This document shows, piece after piece, positions 1 to 8,304 of a DNA stretch of 64,000 bases. Source of the stretch: Kibdelosporangium sp. MJ126-NF4 (GTDB taxonomy: Bacteria > Actinomycetota > Actinomycetes > Mycobacteriales > Pseudonocardiaceae); assembly GCF_000826545.1 (NCBI RefSeq), contig NZ_CDME01000002.1:558001-622000 (forward strand). Reading direction: 5' to 3'. The notes under the pieces were generated by a model, which saw nothing but the letters and a program-made list of their open reading frames with translations, ran no database searches and had not been told where the DNA came from. The number at the start of each line of letters is the position of its first letter. Positions within the stretch are counted from its first letter, which is position 1. Made by a program: the position numbers and the translations under genes.

Positions 1-1253
1 TACAGGACGATCGTGGTGTCGGGATCGGTGTCCAGTTCGTCGCGGGTGATGCGGCGCTTGGTGTCCTCGGTTGCTTCCCCGAGTGCGGTCAGCCGCAGCA
101 GGATGTTCCTGGCGCGGCGCTGCTGGGTGGGATCGAAAGCACCGAAGACGTGTTCGGCGGTGTTGGCCACCGAGCTGTCGATGCCGCCGGATGCCTCGTA
201 ACCGGCCAGCGTCAAGGCGTTGCCGCGGCGGCGAAACCACGTCTCGCGCAGGGCGTGGGACACCAGCGGCAGCACCCCGGCCTGGCCGGTGGCATCACCG
301 ATGAGCCGGGAGACCAATGCTCCCTCGACGCTGCAGCCCGCGCTGATGGCCGGTTGGATGATCGCGGCCCGCAGCTCGTCGGTGGTCATCGGACCGACCA
401 GGATCTGCGCCTCGCGCAGAGCGGTGACCAGGTCGGGATTGCGGGCGCAGTGGCCGTAGAAGTCGGCCCGCACCGCGAACACCACCCGAATCCCACCGGG
501 CTCCCGCGTGGCTGCGAGCAGCGAGGCAATGAACCGCGACCGGATCTCCGCGTCGTGGCAGAGGGTGAAGATCTCCTCGAACTGATCAATCACCAGGACG
601 AACGCGCAGTCGGGGCGCTGGTCGGCGGTGGCCTGCCGGATCGCCATGCCCAGGCTGTCCGGGTCACCGGCGAGGTCGGCCCGCAATGCACCGGCCGGGA
701 TGCGCAGCAACGGCCCCAACGCGACCGCGCATTCCCGAAAGGGATCGGCGGCCGGGGTGAGCACCACGACCGGCCGGGTATCGAGTGCGGGCAGCAGGCC
801 CGCGCGCAGCAGGGACGATTTCCCGGCCCCCGACGGCCCGACGACCGCGACCAGACGGTGCTCCTCGAGCAGGGTCACCAGCTCCGCCACCAGGTGCTCC
901 CGGCCGAAGAACCGATCGGCGTCCGCGGGCTCGAACGCGGCCAATCCGACGTAGGGCGACGGTAGGGTCGCCGACCCGTTCGTCAGGGCTGAGGGAGCGG
1001 CCACCTCTCGCCACCGAGCCTCCCACTCGCGTTCGTCGCCGCCGCACGCCCGCGCGTAGGCCAGCGTCACCGCGAGGGTCGGCAGTTTCCGGCCACTGGC
1101 GGCCGCGGCCAGGGTCGCCGGGGAGTAGTGCGCGTCCACGGCCAGGTCGCGATAGGTCGGGTTGCCCGCCTGCTGTCTCAGCTTGCGTAGCTCGGCAGCG
1201 AACATGGGCACCGCGCCCGTGTCCGGGTCGAGCTCGCGTTCCGGTCGTGGCAT
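1..1253 (-). CDS. HTH-nSTAND NTPase regulator, C-terminus off window
   Basis: The minus strand is open from the start at 1253 to the window edge, so only about the first 417 residues are seen. Residues 15-70 form an XRE-type helix-turn-helix (ELRKLRQQAG, then YRDLAVDAHYSPATLAAAASG). A short linker with the motif YVGLAAFEPADADRFFGRE leads into an nSTAND1-type NTPase: Walker A GPSGAGKSS and Walker B VLVIDQFEEIF are both intact. In this family the missing C-terminus usually carries WD40 repeats and the protein acts as a signal-integrating regulator; the ligand is unknown. I chose the ATG at 1253 because it is preceded by GGGGGATC. The gene is divergent from the secreted-protein array, so it might regulate it, but that is inference. 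Family assignment is secure, function is not. Confidence 0.82.
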   Translation of the reverse strand, partial: MPRPERELDPDTGAVPMFAAELRKLRQQAGNPTYRDLAVDAHYSPATLAAAASGRKLPTLAVTLAYARACGGDEREWEARWREVAAPSALTNGSATLPSPYVGLAAFEPADADRFFGREHLVAELVTLLEEHRLVAVVGPSGAGKSSLLRAGLLPALDTRPVVVLTPAADPFRECAVALGPLLRIPAGALRADLAGDPDSLGMAIRQATADQRPDCAFVLVIDQFEEIFTLCHDAEIRSRFIASLLAATREPGGIRVVFAVRADFYGHCARNPDLVTALREAQILVGPMTTDELRAAIIQPAISAGCSVEGALVSRLIGDATGQAGVLPLVSHALRETWFRRRGNALTLAGYEASGGIDSSVANTAEHVFGAFDPTQQRRARNILLRLTALGEATEDTKRRITRDELDTDPDTTIVL

Positions 1254-1504
1254 CGATGATCCCCCAGTTTTGTCGTGGCACAGGTTGTCCGACGACGCCT
1301 CCGAAGCCGGACAACCGCATGCAGTAGAGCAGCTCGGCGCGGCGACGGGATCACTCGATGGTGGGAGCAGGGCTAACACCTTGGAACGAGCCGGGGCCCG
1401 ACCGGGTGGTTGTCTGTCTGATCTTCGCCCCGAGCTCAGACATCCACCGACCGGCTAGACCTGTGGCAACGCACTCGAGGTACATCTGAGGGAGTCAGCT
1501 GGAA

Positions 1505-1990
1505 ATGCGCACAAAGAACAAGCCGGTACTGGCCACCGGGTTGATGGCGCTGGCCGTGTGCCTGATGCCTGCGGGAGCCGCCAGTGCGGCCCCTTCCGCT
1601 GAGCACGTGATGGCCGCGGAATCGACCGTCGACCCTATCGGAACACGGGACTTCTTCCCCTGCCCGGTCGATACGATCACAGTCCAGGAACGCCGGGTCG
1701 AAGACTCGTTCGTCGCGCTCGAGAAGTGTTGGTCATCGACAAGAGGCGCCTGGATGTACCGGGGCAACATCTACAACGCCAAGGTCGGCGATGTACTCAG
1801 GGTCGCCTATGTCCCCATAGCCGACAGGAAGTTCGTCGAACACTCCTACCGACGATCTCCCGAGAACAATGACCAATACGGCAACATGCCCGGTGAGTGG
1901 TATCTGGCAGGCGGTGTCAACGGATCCCAACTCCAGGCATGTCTGAGCCGCCCCAATCTCGAGGATCCCTTCTACTGCAGCTGGCCGTAG
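1505..1990 (+). CDS. Secreted four-cysteine protein, paralogue 1
   Basis: A 161-residue protein with a classic Sec signal peptide: MRTKNK, a hydrophobic stretch to about residue 24, and cleavage after an Ala-rich AGAASA site. The mature part has four cysteines in the contexts PCPV, EKCWSS, QACLS and FYCSW, suggesting two disulfides in an exported protein. The centre (GAWMYRGNIYNAKVGD, YVPIADRKFVEHSY) is conserved in all four paralogues. I do not recognise the family. It is the first gene of a four-gene tandem array, with a GGAG ribosome site 8 bases before the ATG inside a leader repeated before each copy. The signal-peptide Cys does not fit a lipobox. Confidence 0.8.
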   Translation: MRTKNKPVLATGLMALAVCLMPAGAASAAPSAEHVMAAESTVDPIGTRDFFPCPVDTITVQERRVEDSFVALEKCWSSTRGAWMYRGNIYNAKVGDVLRVAYVPIADRKFVEHSYRRSPENNDQYGNMPGEWYLAGGVNGSQLQACLSRPNLEDPFYCSWP

Positions 1991-2014
1991 ACCTCTCTGA
2001 AGGAGTCAGCTGGA

Positions 2015-2437
2015 ATGCGCACAAAGAACAAGTCGGTACTGCTCACGGGGTTGATGGCGCTGGCCGTGTGCCTGATGCCCGCAGAAGCGGCCGCTGGCTC
2101 TGTCGGAACGCGGGACGCCTTCTCCTGCCCGGTCGAGCCGACCCCGGTCCAGTCCCGCACGATCGACGACTCGACGGTTGTACTCGAGAAGTGTTGGTCG
2201 GCAAGGGGCGCCTGGATGTACCGGGGCAACGTTTACAACGCCAAGGTCGGCGATGTGCTCAAGGTCGTCTACGTTCCGATAGCCGAGAGGAAGTTCGTCG
2301 AGCACTCCGAGAACAGGGACGAACACGACGACATACCTAGCGAGTGGTACCCGGCTGTCAACGGATTCCATCTCCAGGCATGTCTGAACAACCCCGAGCT
2401 CGGAAATGCCTTCCTCTGCACCATGCCCGGCGTCTGA
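2015..2437 (+). CDS. Secreted four-cysteine protein, paralogue 2 (divergent, shorter)
   Basis: This 140-residue member is the most divergent of the array. It keeps the signal peptide and all four cysteines (SCPV, EKCWS, QACLNN, LCTM). It lacks about 18 residues after the signal peptide and a few in the region before the third cysteine, where NRDEHDDIPSEWYPAVNG replaces the longer form in the others. It starts 24 bases after paralogue 1 with the same GGAGTCAGCTGG leader, so the two are probably co-transcribed. Function unknown. Confidence 0.78.
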   Translation: MRTKNKSVLLTGLMALAVCLMPAEAAAGSVGTRDAFSCPVEPTPVQSRTIDDSTVVLEKCWSARGAWMYRGNVYNAKVGDVLKVVYVPIAERKFVEHSENRDEHDDIPSEWYPAVNGFHLQACLNNPELGNAFLCTMPGV

Positions 2438-2543
2438 GGTCCTTGTTTCGCTGAGGACGAATCGAGGTCGAACCTGCGATCGACCAAGAACTGCACGATC
2501 AGCTCGCCGACCTGTCCATGACACCTGAAGGAGTCAGCTGGAA

Positions 2544-3029
2544 ATGCGCACAAAGAACAAGTCGGTACTGCTGGCGGGGTTGATGGCATTGGCCGTGTGC
2601 CTGATGCCTGCGGGAGCGGCCGGTGCAGCCCCTTCCGCTGGGCACGTCGTGACTGCGGAATCGACCGCTGGGCCTATCGGAACGCGGGACTTCTTCCCCT
2701 GCCCGGTGCAGCCGGTCGCCGTCCAGTCCCGCTACATCGACAACTCGACGATCGTGCTCGAGAGGTGTTGGTCATCGGCAAGGGGTGACTGGATGTACCG
2801 GGGCAACATCTACAACGCCTACCCCGGCGATGAACTCAGGGTCGCCTACGTCCCGATAGCCGACAGGAAGTTCGTCGAGCACTCCTACCGGCGAGCTCCC
2901 GAGGACAGGGACGGAAACGGCGACATGCCCGGTGAGTGGTACCTGGCAGGCGGTGTCAACGGATCCCAACTCCAGGCATGTCTGAGCACTACCTCGTTCC
3001 CGGATCCCTTCTACTGCACCTGGCCGTAG
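2544..3029 (+). CDS. Secreted four-cysteine protein, paralogue 3
   Basis: A 161-residue paralogue with signal peptide, Ala-rich cleavage region and cysteines in PCPV, ERCWSS, QACLS and FYCTW. Its first 100 or so bases are nearly identical to paralogue 4 while the centres differ more (YNAYPGDE against YDAQDGDV). That is the pattern expected from recent duplication or gene conversion anchored in the leader and signal sequence. It lies 106 bases after paralogue 2, the largest gap in the array, so an extra promoter here is possible. Function unknown. Confidence 0.8.
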   Translation: MRTKNKSVLLAGLMALAVCLMPAGAAGAAPSAGHVVTAESTAGPIGTRDFFPCPVQPVAVQSRYIDNSTIVLERCWSSARGDWMYRGNIYNAYPGDELRVAYVPIADRKFVEHSYRRAPEDRDGNGDMPGEWYLAGGVNGSQLQACLSTTSFPDPFYCTWP

Positions 3030-3054
3030 ACCTCTCTGAAGGAGTCAGCTGGAA

Positions 3055-3540
3055 ATGCGCACAAAGAACAAGTCGGTACTGCTGGCGGGGTTGATGGCAT
3101 TGGCCGTGTGCCTGATGCCTGCGGGAGCGGCCGGTGCAGCCCCTTCCGCTGAGCACGTGGTGGCCGCGGAATCGACCGTTGGCCCTGTCGGAACGCGGGA
3201 CTTCTTCTACTGCGCGGCGCCGACCGCAGTCCAGGCCCGTTGGCTCGAAAGCTCGTTTCTCGTGCTCGAGAAGTGTTGGTCATCGACAAGGGGCGCCTGG
3301 ATGTACCGGGGCAACATCTACGACGCCCAGGACGGCGATGTGCTCAGAGTCGCCTACGTCCCGATAGCCGACAGGAAGTTCGTCGAGCACTCCTACCGAC
3401 GGTCCCCCGAGAACAGGGACGGAAACGGCAACATGCCCGGTGAGTGGTACCTGGCCGGTGGTGTCGACGGATCCCAGCTCCAGGCGTGTCTCAGCAACCC
3501 CCGGCTGCCAGATCCCTACTACTGCACCTGGCCCTCGTAA
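3055..3540 (+). CDS. Secreted four-cysteine protein, paralogue 4
   Basis: The last member of the array, 161 residues, 25 bases after paralogue 3 and followed by a strong terminator. It has the shared signal peptide and four cysteines (YCAAP, EKCWSS, QACLS, YCTWPS). The segment between the first two cysteines (TAVQARWLESSFLV) is the most variable part across the paralogues, which hints at a diversified binding face. Possible roles such as a secreted inhibitor, toxin or surface protein are all guesses. Confidence 0.8.
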   Translation: MRTKNKSVLLAGLMALAVCLMPAGAAGAAPSAEHVVAAESTVGPVGTRDFFYCAAPTAVQARWLESSFLVLEKCWSSTRGAWMYRGNIYDAQDGDVLRVAYVPIADRKFVEHSYRRSPENRDGNGNMPGEWYLAGGVDGSQLQACLSNPRLPDPYYCTWPS

Positions 3541-3578
3541 CACCTGATCACGACCGGCGTCGCCGTACCGCGTAAGAG

Positions 3579-3615
3579 AGGCCTGGGCCCAGCACTCTGC
3601 TGGGCTCAGGCCTTT
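3579..3615 (+). terminator. Intrinsic terminator after the secreted-protein array
   Basis: A 16-bp stem (3579-3594 paired with 3598-3613, one G-T wobble), a 3-base CTC loop and a short T run. It lies 39 bases after the stop of paralogue 4. Confidence 0.9.
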
Positions 3616-3894
3616 CAGAATGGAGACACGGGTATTCCGACCAGTACGCGCAAAGTGTTCACCAGCGCGCCGATCGGCAGCTTGGGCTCGACCGAGCGGA
3701 ACACCCCAGTCCTCCCGTCACACCAAGGCTGAGCGGAGCGGACTCCGGCGCTTCCAGCTGAAAAACTTGGGATGCGCTGTTCTGGCAGGCCGCCCGCTGG
3801 ATGGAGTTGGCCATCGGCCTGCGCGACCGGGCGACCGGGGATAAGGAGCTGGTCTGGGTTCGTCGTCCGGACCGCAGGTCCGACGCCGAATCGA

Positions 3895-4003
3895 GTTCCG
3901 CCAGGACGATGGCATCGTCCCTGACTGTCGGCCCGACCACGTGGTAGTCGAGTTCCCTCAGGGCCTCGACCAGTCGGTCGAGGCCGTCGCGGTTGAGGAT
4001 CAC
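3895..4003 (-). pseudogene. Remnant of a 4Fe-4S dicluster (sulfhydrogenase beta-type) gene
   Basis: From the GTG at 4003 the reading VILNRDGLDRLVEAL, then YHVVGPTVRD and AIVLAEL, matches the N-terminus of 4Fe-4S dicluster proteins that partner group 3 hydrogenase or sulfite-reductase-like modules. After about residue 37 the similarity stops, and no cysteine clusters follow down to 3659. The fragment sits 20 bases downstream of GAPDH on the same strand. On the plus strand, 3775-3870 carries another protein-like fragment (WQAARWMELAIGLRDRATGD) that I cannot identify. Between them, 3616-4022 looks like a decayed junction of two genes. Confidence 0.55.
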
Positions 4004-4022
4004 GTGTTCGGCATGTCTTCCC

Positions 4023-5030
4023 CTATAGGGTCTTGCCGATCTGGTCGATCAGGTCGACGGTGCGGCTGGCGTAACCCCATTCGTTGTCGTACCAGCCGAA
4101 GACCTTGACCATCCGCTCGTCGGCCATGGTCAGGCTGGCGTCGAACACGCACGACGCGGGGTCGCCGATGATGTCGCGGGAGACGATCGGCGCCTCGGTA
4201 TAGCGCAGGATGCCCTTGAGGTAGCTGTCAGCGGCATCCCTGAAGGCCTGGTTGACCTGGTACGCGGTGACCGGTTCGGACAGTTCCACGGCGAGGTCGG
4301 TGAGTGAACCGTCCTCGACGGGAACGCGCACGGCGATGCCGTCGAGCTTGCCTGCCAGGTCCGGGATGACCTCGCCGACCGCGCGGGCCGCGCCGGTGGT
4401 GGTCGGGATGATGTTGACGGCCGCGGACCGGGCTCTGCGCAGGTCCTTGTGCGGGCTGTCGATCAGGGCTTGGTCGTTGGTGTAGCTGTGAATGGTGGTC
4501 ATCAGGCCGCGTTCGACGCCGAAGTTGCGGTGCAGGACCTCGACCATCGGCGCGACGCAGTTGGTGGTGCACGAGGCGTTGGAGATCACGTCGTGGGTGG
4601 CGGGGTCGTAGTGTTCGGAGTTCACGCCGAGCACGATGGTCGCGTCGACTCCCTTACCGGGCGCGGAGATCACGACTTTGCGGGCGCCACCGGCGAGATG
4701 TCCCGCAGCGGTCTCACGGGTGCGGAACTTGCCAGTGGCCTCCAGAACGATGTCGACACCCAGTTCGCGCCACGCGATCTCACGAGGATCACGGGCCTTC
4801 AGCACGGTGAAAGTCTTGTCGTCGACGGAAATCTCGTTCTCGCCTGCGCTGACCTCACGCCGCCATGTTCCGTACGTGGAGTCGTACTTGAGCAGGTGGG
4901 CGAGCGTCTCAGCCGAGGTGATGTCGTTGACCGCGACCACGTCGATGTCGATGTCGTCGCGGTCGAACAAGCACCGCAGCACGTCCCGTCCGATCCGGCC
5001 GAATCCGTTGATCCCGATTCGCACGGTCAT
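4023..5030 (-). CDS. gap: Glyceraldehyde-3-phosphate dehydrogenase, type I
   Basis: Catalyses NAD(P)-dependent phosphorylating oxidation of glyceraldehyde-3-phosphate in cytoplasmic glycolysis. The protein has 335 residues, normal for the family. The Rossmann motif is INGFGRIGR (residues 7-15) and the catalytic cysteine is Cys154 in SNASCTTNC. The C-terminal motif WYDNEWGY is intact. I chose the ATG at 5030 because AGGGAGG lies just upstream; an in-frame ATG at 5051 lacks such a site. It is divergent from a nitroreductase gene, with a DosR-like box between them about 90 bases upstream. It is probably a hypoxia-induced paralogue rather than the housekeeping gap, which normally sits with pgk and tpi; that is inference. 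Confidence 0.95.
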   Translation of the reverse strand: MTVRIGINGFGRIGRDVLRCLFDRDDIDIDVVAVNDITSAETLAHLLKYDSTYGTWRREVSAGENEISVDDKTFTVLKARDPREIAWRELGVDIVLEATGKFRTRETAAGHLAGGARKVVISAPGKGVDATIVLGVNSEHYDPATHDVISNASCTTNCVAPMVEVLHRNFGVERGLMTTIHSYTNDQALIDSPHKDLRRARSAAVNIIPTTTGAARAVGEVIPDLAGKLDGIAVRVPVEDGSLTDLAVELSEPVTAYQVNQAFRDAADSYLKGILRYTEAPIVSRDIIGDPASCVFDASLTMADERMVKVFGWYDNEWGYASRTVDLIDQIGKTL

Positions 5031-5118
5031 CGTCGCCTCCCTGGCGCTCATACGTTCGTCAACGCCATTGTGTGAGCGCGGCAGGACGGTGGAGAGTGCC
5101 GGACGATCCGAGGTGGTG

Positions 5119-5132
5119 GGGTCTTTCGGCCC
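5119..5132. promoter_or_regulatory. DosR/DevR-like box (GGGTCTTTCGGCCC)
   Basis: Partial palindrome in the divergent region, 89 bases from the GAPDH start and 106 from the nitroreductase start. It could serve both genes. Confidence 0.65.
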
Positions 5133-5237
5133 TGAGTTGTGAGCCGATCGCCACTGACCCGGACCTCTGTCACCCAGTCACAGTGCGGGTATGCGTGTGA
5201 TGACGGTGAATCCCGGTGAACCTAGGAGTGAGATGTC

Positions 5238-6200
5238 ATGTCGTTCTGGGCTCCCGGCGAAGTAAGCCAGATCGTCCGGGCGGTGGTACAGGCCCCGTCG
5301 GTGCACAACGTCCAGCCTTGGGTGCTGGAATTCCACGAGCGCAGTGTGCTGTTGTTCGAACGCTGGGACCACGAGTTGCCTCGGCACGACCCGAAAGGCC
5401 GGAACCGGCTGATGTCGTGTGGCGCCGCGCTGACCAACCTCGAACTGGCGGTGCGTCACCTCGGCTGGGAAACCACGACGACGCTCTTCCCCGACCTGGC
5501 ACATCCGGACCTGGTCGCCACTGTGACGGCCGCGCGGATGGGGACGCCGACAGTTGCTGAGCAGGAGCTGTATCGGGCCATTGCGCACCGGCGCAGCCAC
5601 CGTTTCGGGTTCGACGGCGCCCCGCTGTCCGCGGAGGAGGCCCGCGAGGTCGGCAATGCTCTGATCGGGGAACGGGTCGGCGTCCGCCGCGTCACCGAAC
5701 GGGCGCACGCTGGAGCGATTGCCGAGTTGTGCGCGTACACCGCGAAGACCTTGCACCACGACCATCGCTACCTGCACGAGTTGCGGGCACTGACAGTCGA
5801 CCGAAGCAAGTCGAGGGTTGGTGTTCCCGAGGACCGAATCGGGCATGGGTTGTTCGGAGGCCTGGTACACGGCGGTGACAGCGTTCCCGACGTCGAGACA
5901 CTGACCGCGTTGATAGCCAAGGAATGCGTCTTCGTTGTCGAAACCGTTGATGACGGCAAGTGGGATCACGTGCACGCCGGAATGGCGATCCAGCGAGCGT
6001 GGCTGACCGCGACACACCTCGGTCTCGCTGCTTCCTTGATCACTCAGCCGATGCAGTTGCGTGAAGTGCGGGCCGGACTCAGCGAACGGTTGGAGCTGCC
6101 AGGATTTCCGCACGCACTGTTTCGGGTAGGGCGAGCGACACGAGTGCCGAAGGCCAGCCCACGGCGGTCGTTCGCGGAAGTTGTCAGGGAGAACCGATGA
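5238..6200 (+). CDS. Acg-family nitroreductase-like flavoprotein
   Basis: A 320-residue protein of the Acg (Rv2032) branch of the nitroreductase fold. The N-terminus has APSVHNVQPW, the FMN-site signature of the family, and SCGAALTNLELAVRHLGW follows. The hallmark IAHRRSHR lies near residue 115 and the C-terminal end runs FPHALFRVG. In M. tuberculosis, Acg proteins are DosR-induced; they bind flavin tightly with a lid over the site and may act as flavin stores rather than enzymes. The ATG follows GGAGTGAGATGTC. The stop overlaps the next USP gene by an ATGA, so the two are co-translated. A second family member lies at 23345-24343. Confidence 0.88.
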   Translation: MSFWAPGEVSQIVRAVVQAPSVHNVQPWVLEFHERSVLLFERWDHELPRHDPKGRNRLMSCGAALTNLELAVRHLGWETTTTLFPDLAHPDLVATVTAARMGTPTVAEQELYRAIAHRRSHRFGFDGAPLSAEEAREVGNALIGERVGVRRVTERAHAGAIAELCAYTAKTLHHDHRYLHELRALTVDRSKSRVGVPEDRIGHGLFGGLVHGGDSVPDVETLTALIAKECVFVVETVDDGKWDHVHAGMAIQRAWLTATHLGLAASLITQPMQLREVRAGLSERLELPGFPHALFRVGRATRVPKASPRRSFAEVVRENR

Positions 6201-7063
6201 ACAAGTCCATTGTCGTGGGAATCGACGGCTCCGATTCCGCCATGAACGCTGTCCGTTGGGCCGCACGGGAAGCTGTCAGTCGGGGCCTTCCGCTCCGGCT
6301 GGTCCACGCGTGCATGGTCATCGACGCGCACGCGCCAGTGGCGTTGCCGACGTCTGTTGAGGACGGCCTGGCGCGTCAGGGATCGGAATGGCTGCAAGCC
6401 GCCGAGCGAGTGGCCACGGAGGCGGAACCGACCGTGGACGCGTCAGTGCACTTCGGCCGAGGATCGGCAGCCGAGCTGTTGATCGAGGAGTCCGGGAGTG
6501 CCGAACTTGTGGTGCTCGGCTCGCGCGGGCTCGGCGGATTCGCCGGACTGCTCGTCGGATCCGTCGCTGTCGCGTTGTCCGCACACGGGCACTGCCCGAT
6601 CGTGGTCCTCCACGGTGAGCAGGATCGGACACGTAAGCCGGTGGTGGTCGGAGTGGACGGTTCGCCACCGAGCGAGGCGGCGATCGGATTCGCGTTCGAG
6701 GTAGCGGCACGGCTGGGCGTGCCACTGGTCGCCGTGCACGCGTGGAACGACGTGTCCTTCTACGTGAAGTTCTCGGTGCTTCCCTACGGCGTGGACCTGA
6801 CCCAGATATTGGAAGAACAGCACAAGATCCTCGGCAAGCGTCTCGCCGCATGGCAGGACAAGTACCCGGACGTACCAGTCGAACTGATCGTGACGGCCGA
6901 CCGGCCTGCCCACAGCCTTTTGGACATCGCCAGCGACGCTCAGCTTGTGGTGGTCGGCTCCCGAGGACGTGGCGGTGTGGCGGGCATGCTGCTGGGCTCC
7001 ACCAGCCAGGCGTTGCTTCACCACTCACCGTGCGCCGTCGCGGTTGTACGTTCGACTTCCTGA
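6197..7063 (+). CDS. Universal stress protein, tandem USP domains
   Basis: 288 residues with two USP domains (about 1-140 and 150-286). Each has the N-terminal strand motif ([22 protein letters not shown]) and the nucleotide-binding motif (GSRGLGGFAGLLVGS, GSRGRGGVAGMLLGS). The glycine pattern fits the ATP-binding subfamily of mycobacterial proteins such as Rv2623. It is coupled by ATGA to the upstream nitroreductase. Expected to be cytoplasmic and induced by oxygen limitation via the box at 5119. Confidence 0.92.
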   Translation: MNKSIVVGIDGSDSAMNAVRWAAREAVSRGLPLRLVHACMVIDAHAPVALPTSVEDGLARQGSEWLQAAERVATEAEPTVDASVHFGRGSAAELLIEESGSAELVVLGSRGLGGFAGLLVGSVAVALSAHGHCPIVVLHGEQDRTRKPVVVGVDGSPPSEAAIGFAFEVAARLGVPLVAVHAWNDVSFYVKFSVLPYGVDLTQILEEQHKILGKRLAAWQDKYPDVPVELIVTADRPAHSLLDIASDAQLVVVGSRGRGGVAGMLLGSTSQALLHHSPCAVAVVRSTS

Positions 7064-7064
7064 C

Positions 7065-7286
7065 GTGTCGAGGCTGCTGCTGGTCGTCGCGACGGTGCTG
7101 CTGGCCTCGCGGTGTTCGCCCTCGCCGGGACGCTGCTCGTCGGGAATACCTGGCGGGCAGCGCGACCGGCGTGATGATGGGCACCGGGCAGGTGCTCGAC
7201 GACTACGCCCGGCGGCGTGCGCGTCGTGATCTGAGTGCGCTGCTCGACCGAGCGGTATCGGAGTCGCGGGCAGGGACGCCACCGCG
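7065..7286 (+). pseudogene. 5' remnant of a heavy-metal P-type ATPase
   Basis: Three reading frames must be joined to follow the family N-terminus: VSRLLLVVATVLLA (from the GTG at 7065), then VFALAGTLLVGNTWR, then EYLAGSATGVMMGTGQVLDD and YARRRARRDLSALLDRA. The last part is the transmembrane-to-actuator region of small actinobacterial heavy-metal ATPases. About 450 residues holding the actuator, phosphorylation (DKTGT) and nucleotide domains are missing. The extreme C-terminus continues immediately in the next feature. Confidence 0.65.
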
Positions 7287-7979
7287 GTGGCACAGGCAGC
7301 GGACGCCGTGATCACTGACGGGAGTATCGCGCGCTTGGCCGATGCGGTCGAAGCGGCGGCTCGGGCGCGCCGGATCGCCTTGCAGAGCGCTGGCGTGGAT
7401 ATCACGTTGTCGTTGCTGGCGATGGTGATCGCGGCATTCGGATGGCTGGCACCGGCTGCCGGGGCGCTGGCTCAGGAAGGAATCGACGTCGCTGTCATCC
7501 TCAACGCTCTCAGGGCACTGCTGCCGACACGAAGGAGAGAGCCGACTGTCACGGCGGACATACTGCACCGGTTCTCGGCAGAGCACGAACAACTGCTGCC
7601 CGCTCACCGGGCCGTGCGACAAGCTGCCGACGACCTGTCATCGGGTTTGACGCCACCAGCCGAACAGTCGGTGCGACGGGCCTACCAGCTGGCCTATGAA
7701 CATCTGCTGCCCCACGAGCGGGCCGAGGACCGGGAACTGTATCCGCTCGTGGCAGGCCTGCTCGGTGGCCCCGAGGCCACGCAGGCGATGAGCCGCGGTC
7801 ATGCGGAGATCGAGCGGCACGTCCGTCGCCTCGGCCGCCACCTGTCCATGCCAGACGCCATCAGCCCCGACCAGCTCGATGATCTGCGCGTCACGCTCTA
7901 CGGCCTGGACGCCATCCTGACGCTGCATTTCGCACAGGAGGAAGAGAACTACTTCACGCTGATCGATCAGCCGCGATGA
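7287..7979 (+). CDS. Hemerythrin-domain protein with residual P-type ATPase tail
   Basis: From the GTG at 7287 the first 75 residues (VAQAADAVITDGSIARLAD, then RRIALQSAGV and QEGIDVAVILNALRAL) are the last helices of a heavy-metal P-type ATPase. Residues 85-230 form a hemerythrin HHE domain with likely iron ligands in SAEHEQ, LLPHERAEDRE, SRGHAEIE and LHFAQEEENYF. Fusions of such ATPases to a C-terminal hemerythrin occur in actinobacteria, so this is the 3' end of one fusion whose catalytic core was deleted. The HHE part looks intact and could still work as an oxygen- or NO-binding protein. There is no convincing ribosome site, so expression is uncertain. The 3' end overlaps the convergent DUF1876 gene by 26 bases. 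Confidence 0.55.
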   Translation: MAQAADAVITDGSIARLADAVEAAARARRIALQSAGVDITLSLLAMVIAAFGWLAPAAGALAQEGIDVAVILNALRALLPTRRREPTVTADILHRFSAEHEQLLPAHRAVRQAADDLSSGLTPPAEQSVRRAYQLAYEHLLPHERAEDRELYPLVAGLLGGPEATQAMSRGHAEIERHVRRLGRHLSMPDAISPDQLDDLRVTLYGLDAILTLHFAQEEENYFTLIDQPR

Positions 7980-8175
7980 TCAGTGCGTCGGACAACCGTT
8001 GCAGCGCACGTGCGGCTGCCAGCTCGTAGCGTGAACCGGATGTCGTCGTGTCGGCCGGGCGGAACTGGCCACTGGCCGACAGCGATTCGTCGTTCTCGTC
8101 GGTGAGTGTCGCGGTCGCGAGAACAGTTCCGGCGGTGTCGTCGATGTGCAGGCGCACTATCCAGTCCTTGGGCAT
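7954..8175 (-). CDS. DUF1876 small protein (Rv1738-like)
   Basis: 73 residues: MPKDWIVRLHIDD, ATATLTDENDESLSASGQF, YELAAARALQRLSDALI. This is the DUF1876 (dsRBD-like fold) family. M. tuberculosis Rv1738 is one of its best-known members, strongly DosR-induced and structurally similar to ribosome-hibernation factors. The ATG at 8175 has GAGGGAG six bases upstream, which rules out the longer in-frame start at 8229. A DosR-like box lies 98 bases upstream. Confidence 0.88.
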   Translation of the reverse strand: MPKDWIVRLHIDDTAGTVLATATLTDENDESLSASGQFRPADTTTSGSRYELAAARALQRLSDALIIAADRSA

Positions 8176-8272
8176 CGTGGCTCCCTCTGCGATAGTCCAT
8201 GATGACGTGGAAACAGTGCGGTGAGCCACAGGCAGATGACCGGCCTTGCCGGGCGATAGCCCTCAAGGCACC

Positions 8273-8286
8273 GGGACTTCCGGCCG
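8273..8286. promoter_or_regulatory. DosR/DevR-like box (GGGACTTCCGGCCG)
   Basis: Lies in the divergent region between the DUF1876 gene (minus) and the GNAT remnant (plus). Confidence 0.6.
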
Positions 8287-8304
8287 TATCCGGTTAGTCT
8301 TCAC

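Larger units (their letters stand above)
1491..3170 (+). repeat. Four-copy tandem gene array with conserved leader
   Basis: Each of the four secreted-protein genes begins with nearly the same stretch of roughly 100 bases. It covers the sequence CTGAAGGAGTCAGCTGGAA, the ATG and the signal-peptide codons; the units start near 1491, 1994, 2524 and 3034. The coding centres diverge more than these 5' ends. Confidence 0.85.

Noticed and set aside
150..965. 271-codon plus-strand frame at the left edge
   Set aside because: Antisense to the HTH-nSTAND gene, which has Walker A and B motifs.
1491..3170. CRISPR-like regular repeats
   Set aside because: The repeats are about 500 bases apart and contain coding sequence; they are duplicated genes, not an array with spacers.
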